A stretch of 64,000 nt of DNA from assembly GCA_905221605.1 (NCBI GenBank), contig CAJNDS010000388.1:62001-126000 (forward strand), read 5' to 3'. The stretch's first letter is position 1, and each line of letters begins with the position of its first letter. Of the stretch, positions 35,001 to 42,000 are shown one piece after another. The position numbers and the translations under genes are program-made. This stretch comes from Symbiodinium natans (lineage: Eukaryota > Sar > Dinophyceae > Suessiales > Symbiodiniaceae). Under the pieces are notes generated by a model. It saw only the letters and a list, made by a program, of their open reading frames with translations, made no database searches and had not been told where the DNA came from.

Positions 35001-38000
35001 AACCACACTCATAGGAAGCACCGTTTTTCCGGGAACCCCCCTTCTGTTGCAGGGTTAGATTCCTCAGAAAAACAATTCATGAAGCAATACAGGTTTAGGG
35101 TTTAGGGTTTAGGTTTAGGGCGCTACACGGGAAAGGTTTACTTGGAGGTTCGCAGGGGGGCGTATAAGAAGGATACTTATGATTTATACCCTTTTATTGA
35201 GGGTACGTACTTGTAACCCTGCTTATAAGTACTCACAGTAGGTTTTTCTGTGCTAGGAAGCACGGGCTTAGGGCTTAGGGTGTTTCGGGTTTCGGGTTTG
35301 TCCTTGTACCTTCAGCGGGTACCCAAGCCCCGCCCCCAGGGCAAGATCTTCCTTGCACCTTTTTGCTTCAACACTTGTTTTCCTAGGTCACCGGCGAACC
35401 TTTGCCTAAGCTAGACCCTAAGTTCGAAATCTGAGAACCCCAACCCTAAAACCTAAATACCAAACCCTCTAGCCCTAAACCTAAGCCCTAAATCCTAATC
35501 CCTGAAATCTAGCCCACAGGCAAGTACAGGGACCGAATTTGGACCACCGGTCCTGTGGGTTTCGATGCCGTTCCCAACATGGTCAGCGACGACTTCTCGG
35601 AAGCTTGGGCGGCCTTTCAGGTTTCAATTGGGATTGCGGGGGGTGGGGGGGGGGTGGGGGGGTGGGGGGATTTAGGGTTTTGAGTTGAGGGTTGAGGGTA
35701 GGGTTGAGGCATTCAGGGGCTAAGAGATTGCAGCAGAGTGCTAGGTTTAAGGGTTTCTCAGGTCTTGCTTCGGAGAACGGACACGACTTATAGCCCTTCT
35801 AGTTTGAATGCCAAGAACCAAACCGGAAGAAACCCCAAAGCCGGGCGGCGGGGGATGGGCTGCTGTGAAGTTCGGAGACCAGGCGCTCATCGAACAAGCC
35901 GTGAAGCAGTCGCCGGAGATCAAGGTGCTGCGGGTTTCTGGGGTTCAGGACGTCTTTTGGCATGTGGGAGGCTGTAGCCTTGCAGGATAGTGTCGCACGG
36001 CTGGAAGAGCCTCGCCCTCAATCCTCCATGACTCAACTCATGTGGGGTTGTTGCACTACATTGTGTGCCCTTTCGCGGTCGCTATTCTGGGCTGATCCTC
36101 GTGGTTTAGGGCACCAGGAAAGGTTCACAATTTAGCTAAATGATGAGCGCACCCAGTCAGGATGTGCGGCTGCACCAGATACGCCACTAACTTTTGTGGC
36201 AGACACTCCCATGGCTTTGTGAACAGTGTTTAGGGTTTGGGGTTTAGGGTTTACGGTTCCTAAGTTACACCTAGAACCTTAAAGGTACCACGCTCTGGCG
36301 CCTTGCCGAACCGTGAGCTGCAGGCCCGGCCAGGGGGAGTCCAAGATTCATTTGTTTTTGGATGGTTGGGTTTAGGGTTGAGGGTTTCGGGTTTAGGGCT
36401 TAGGGTGAGTCCTTGGAGTATCCGGATCATCTGAACTCTGTGGTTCGCCTTGCCTTCGAGCAGTTCTAGACCAGACATGGCCTGAATGCAAGTGTGTCGG
36501 CCTCTCTGTGGTGCTTTACTGTAACTTTAGACCCTTAGCCTTTTTGGGTTTATTGGGTTTCTTAACAAGGCAGCTAAAAATTATGTTTATAGCTACCCTG
36601 CTAAGTGCAGCCAAGGTTTTGTCAGATGTTGCTTAAGAAGCCACTCGCTGCGGTGACACATCTTGGTACCCCGGTGGTACCCTTTTCACTTTTTGGGTTC
36701 AAGGTTCCCTTATAACGTAACCACCCCCAAAAAAGGGGTGCGCCTAAAAAATGTGGTAACCGGGCTACCAAGACATAGCCAGGAGTCGACCTATCGCTTT
36801 GCGTAGAGAGCCGCGCTTGTGGTGAAGGGGAGGAAGCCTCAGTAGTCCTCTCAGTGCCCCAGGGTTTGGGGTTTTGGGCTTAGGGTTTAGGGTTTGGGCA
36901 AGACGTTCTCCGAAGTCGTTGTGGGGCACGTGCTTGGTCACAGGAGTGCCGGTTAGATGAGATGTTTGGCCCCCAAACACCAAAACCCCAAACCCGAAGT
37001 CTCTCGTCCATCCTCCCAAGAGCCTTCCAGATTGGCTTTGGGCACGCTGCAGTTTTGAGCTCTCTGGATGCACGGTGATAGCATGTCCGGGGTATGCAGG
37101 TTTAGTTGTTTGGGGGGGGTTTCTAGGTTTCAGGGTCCGTAGGGTTTAGGGGCTTACGTAAGGGTGTTGGAATCGAAATCAGTGGTTAGTTTGGGGTGCC
37201 AAGAAGGTCCCAAAGAAGGTCCCAGACTTTGTCTCAGTCCCATTTTAGAGAAGGGTGTCTGGGTATTTAGGTGGTTTGGGGACGGCAGAGCGTGGGGTCA
37301 AAGTGGGCTTTGTAAAAGTCTCGTTCTGTACTATTTTGCCCTGAACCCAAAACCCAATCCCTGCACCCTAAACCCTAAACCCCAAACCCTAACTATCAAT
37401 GGGTTTGTTGGGGTTGAGGGCCTAGGGTAGCTTAGAGTTTACGGTGTCCGTTTCTAGTTTAGGGTTTCCGTTTCTCGTGGGGTCTCTGGAAAGCCTCGCC
37501 TGCTTATGGCCTTAACGCCTAACCCTAGAAGCGAAAAATCTAGCCCTAGGCCCTAACCTCAACGTCAGCGGTCCCTTTTGGGTACGCGAAATGACCATAA
37601 TGACCAGAACAGGTACTCACCACAAGCCCTATGTAGAACAATCCCCATCTGCACCCAGTACCTCAGGGCTCGTCATGCCACAGCAGTTTTACCGAACGTC
37701 TCCAAATAGCCAAAAGTTTAGGGTTTAGGGGTTGGAGCCGTAGTATTCAACGACCTAAGTTCCCTAAACCCAAACCCCTAATCCAGAAACCGCATTATCC
37801 TTCTATATCCCTAAACCTAATCCCTGAGCCCTAAACCCTAAACCCTAAACCCTAAACCCTAAACCGTATTCTCAGAGGAAGCTCCGCCAGATGTGCCCAG
37901 GTGTGGCGGACAAGGTGGTCGCGGCCATCAAAGGCTCGTGGGACCCCTGGGCCCTAGCCCTAAACCCTAAACCCAAAGTCCCTAAACCCTAAATCCTAAA

Positions 38001-38989
38001 CCCTAAACCATAGAGTCACGTCGAGGTTGCCATTTTCTCGGCGCAGGTTCTCATGGAGTCTGGGCCGGCAACGGCCACATGACGGCTTCCCGCCCCAAAT
38101 CCGAAACTCCATCTAATCCCCCCTGCCCGAATATTAAACCCCCAGTACCCCTAATTTTTGAATACACCACCATATACTCCAATGTAGCTGTAGTAGGAGT
38201 ATTTAATATTAGGAGGTAAGGGGGGGGGGGTTCAATATTGGGGAGAGGGCATTATCCAGAACACCGGACCTCAGGCGGACAGCTGAAGCACGTCTTCATC
38301 ATCGGAGGCCAGGACGGTGCACATCCCCAAAAGCAGAACAGAACAAAGTCCTTGGACGGATGCCCCAAACCCCCCCAAGATCCCCACAAGCCTCTGTAAA
38401 ATCCCGAAATGCGATCACCGTACCCCATAACCTTCAACTGCAATCCCAGAATCGCTAACCCGAAGCCCTAAACCCCAACCCTGAACCCCAAGCGCTAAAT
38501 CCTGAACCCCTTAATCCGTTAAGCCCAGAATGAACACCTTAACCCTAAACCCTGAACCCTAAACCCTATAAAACCTAAAGCCCTTAACCCCTAAAACCTA
38601 AACGCGAGTTCTGCCAGGTTGTGACGGAACCGAAGGTTCCCGCAGCTACTTCACGGACCTGGCGCACGACACTCCCGACGCCTGGAGACGATGGTGGCCC
38701 TAAGGTTCTCGTAGTTTGAAATTAAGCAGGCGCCTGTATTATCCCCTACCCCAACCCCCCCCCCTGCCTACTTGGATTCTCCAAAATATGGTCCTTTTGG
38801 GGTTCTGCTTATAAGGCGAAACCTCTGATTTAGGCTACCCCAAAAGGGACCCTAACGCAGGGAAGTCACCGAACAACATTGAAACCATAGTTACCCTACT
38901 TGTAGCTCACAATTCAGTACCCTAAACCCCAAACTCTAAACTCTAACCCTAAACTCTAAAGCCCAAACCCTACTTATAATATAGATATG

Positions 38990-39023
<34 letters not shown>

Positions 39024-42000
39024 CCCATGAACCTGCAAGTACCCAGGATGACTCGATCATCCTAACGCTGGGCTGCGGCAAGTTCCGCCTGAACTCCCAT
39101 GACTATGGCGACATCGGAGGCATCCCCCGTATCTCGTCTGCAGGTTTCAGGGGTGGGCCCATAAACCCTAAACCCTAAACCCTAAACCCTACGGTGGCCT
39201 TGAAAACGATACGTTGACTGAACGCCGAGCTTCCCGCGCCCGAGGTTTGTTGGACCTCGGTCAGTGCAACGACGCCTACGGCGCAGTGGTCATTGCAACA
39301 AAGCTGGCCGAAGCGCTTGGGTGCTCCGGACCTGCAAGATTTGTTGATGTGTGGTTGAGAGAGTTTGAACCCTCAACCCTACGCCTCTGAACCCTGAAAA
39401 GTGCTTGATTGAGGATTCCGGAGTCGTCTGTGCCATATACATCGTGTGGGTACGCAGGTGTGCCTGAACGCATTTCGCTTGCGTGCAAGGATGTATCGCT
39501 GCTGGATGGATGCAAGAAATTTAAAGGCAACACACGTAGCAGTATAGATGAATAAATATGCGCGCGTTCGTGCTGTAGGGCAGGTGTGGTGAAGCGTGTT
39601 GTTTCAGGGGGAGCCCGACCACTGCTGCTGATTGGCCTTAGCCAAAAGACTGCTACAGGCGTCACCTCTCAGCAGCTTCAAAAACGGGCTCCTCTGAGAG
39701 GCGTCACCGCTTCAGCAGCTTCGAACTGTCTAAAGCCAGAAGCGAGTTGGGTAGTGAAACGTATTCATATACATACACATATACATATACATATGCATGT
39801 ACATATACATATACATACACATACACATATACGTTATATATACATGTACATATAAGTACACATACAAATGTACATACACATATACATACTTATACATGTG
39901 CATAGCATTCTATTCATACATATACATATACATATACATATATACACACACATAAACCTATGCATACATACATGTACATGTGCACCCACATGTCTGACTG
40001 GCAGCTCGGGGTCTGGATGTCAAACTACTGTGCCGTGTTTTGCATGCGGCCGACCGAGTCAAGTTACGCCGGAGCATAGGAACCTTTGACTTCCGCACTC
40101 AAGGCACCCTAAACCCTAAACCCTAAACCCTAAACCCCAGACCCTGAAGCCCTGTTTACAAAGCTGATTTGCCCATTCACCGGAATCAGGTGCGGTGTGC
40201 ACGACCTGCCACTGCACTTTGCAGTGTCCTGGTTTGAGCAGAAGGCCTGCGGAGGGAACCTGTCCCAGACCTGAAATGCTGCAAGGCTAGGGAAATATAC
40301 TTACAAGGAGGGTTAGAAGGACCTGAAAACAAGGTTATAGTTGTAACCATAGTTCCCCTACTTATAAGGCATAGGTAGAGACCCAGCCGACCCAAAAGTT
40401 GCAGGACAATCCGTCATGGAGCCCCAATGCGAACACCCTCCGCCCCCCAACCTTGCAAACCCTACTCCAGGATTTAGGGTTTAGGGTGAGGGTGGTTTAA
40501 TAGGGTACTTAGAAGTCCCCTCAGCAAGTTTATAACACGACCTGTCAGTGCCCGGGATGCTCCAAGTAATCCCCTAAACCCTAAACCCTATAGCCCAACC
40601 CTGTAGCCCTAAACCCTAAACCCTATAGCCCTAAACCCTAGATTTTACGAACTGAATCACTCTAGCTCGAAGAGGCTGTCGCAGTCCTGCTGACATTGCT
40701 CAACCTCGAGTTGCTCCCAAGCTGAGAGAGAGCTGGGGTTTAGGGTTCAGGGTTTCGGGTTTAGGGTTTAGGGTTAGAGTCTAGGGTTTGGGGTTTGAAT
40801 TTTAAGGTTTCGGGTCTAGGGTTTAGGGTTTAGGGTTTAGGTTTCAGGGTTCAAAGTTTGGGGTACCTGTGTCTTCGGGACTACAGTTCAGGATTTGGGG
40901 TTCTGGGGCTCAGATTAGGCGGATAAAGGGCGCTTGCGAGGCCAATTGCCTGAACCCCGAATGAAACCCGTAAACCCCGAACCCCAAAACCCACTACGCC
41001 CGAATTAAGCCCAAAGCTCTAAACCCAAGGATGCACCGGTTTAGGGTTTTGGGCTTAGGGTTAAGTTAATCCTCACAAGAGTCTTGGGGTTTGGGTTGTA
41101 GTCCTTCATATGTGCGTCCCTCAATCCTAAACCTCTAGCACCCTCAACCCTGAAACCCTGAAGCCCCAAATCCCTACAAACCTCAACCCCAGAAACCCTA
41201 CATGCCCGCAAACCCCAGAACCCTGGAACCAGATCAGCCCTATGTTCCCCAAAAACTGTCGCCCTAAAGCCTAAACCCCAATTTCCAAACCCTAACCCCA
41301 AACCCTAAACCCTAAACCCTAAACCCTAAACCCTAATCCTAAACCCTAAACCCTAAACCCCAAACCCTAAACTTTGAGGAAGAACATCCGGGTCGGCCCG
41401 AATCTGCCGGCATTCATCACACCTAAAGCTGGGAGCTGAGCAGAGGTCATCTTTCATTCTTGTTTAGGGTTTAGGGTTTAGGGTTTAGGGTTTAGGGTTT
41501 AGGGTTTTTCGGGTTTAGGGTTTAGGGTGTAGGGTTTAGGGTTTGTGTTTTTTGGGCCTTTAGGGTTTTTGTTGTTAGGGCTGTTAGGGTTTTTAGGGTT
41601 TTTAGGGCTTTTAGGGTTTTTAGGGTTTAGGGTTTTGGGGCTTCAGGGCTTTAGAGGTTACGGTTTAGGGTCCTTGTTGGTTATAATTATAATTTTACAT
41701 GTTTGTCATATTGAACTCCCAATAAGGAATAAAAATGACATTTTTGAAAAATAGCCCGACAATGAAGCAGTTTAGGGTGCAGGGTTTAGGGTTTGTCTAG
41801 GGCCTTCAGGATTTAGAGCTTAAGGGTTTTGGGGTTTTAGGGTTCGGGATTTAGAGTTTCAGGGCTTTAGGGTTTTCGGGTTTAGGGTTTATCAGGTTCC
41901 CCCCTGGAAGCCGCTAGCGTTTTTGGGACGGCCCCTGAGGGCTCGAAGGCCCTAAGCCCTAAACCCCCTAAACCCCTAAACCCCCTAAACCCCTAAACCC

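Noticed and set aside
38283-38330. Apparent loss of the persulfide Cys in Hcp (GGQDG instead of GGCDG)
   Set aside because: The Gln comes from reading past a GC donor at 38308. The exon at 38618 begins in phase with TGT GAC GGA and restores GGCDG.
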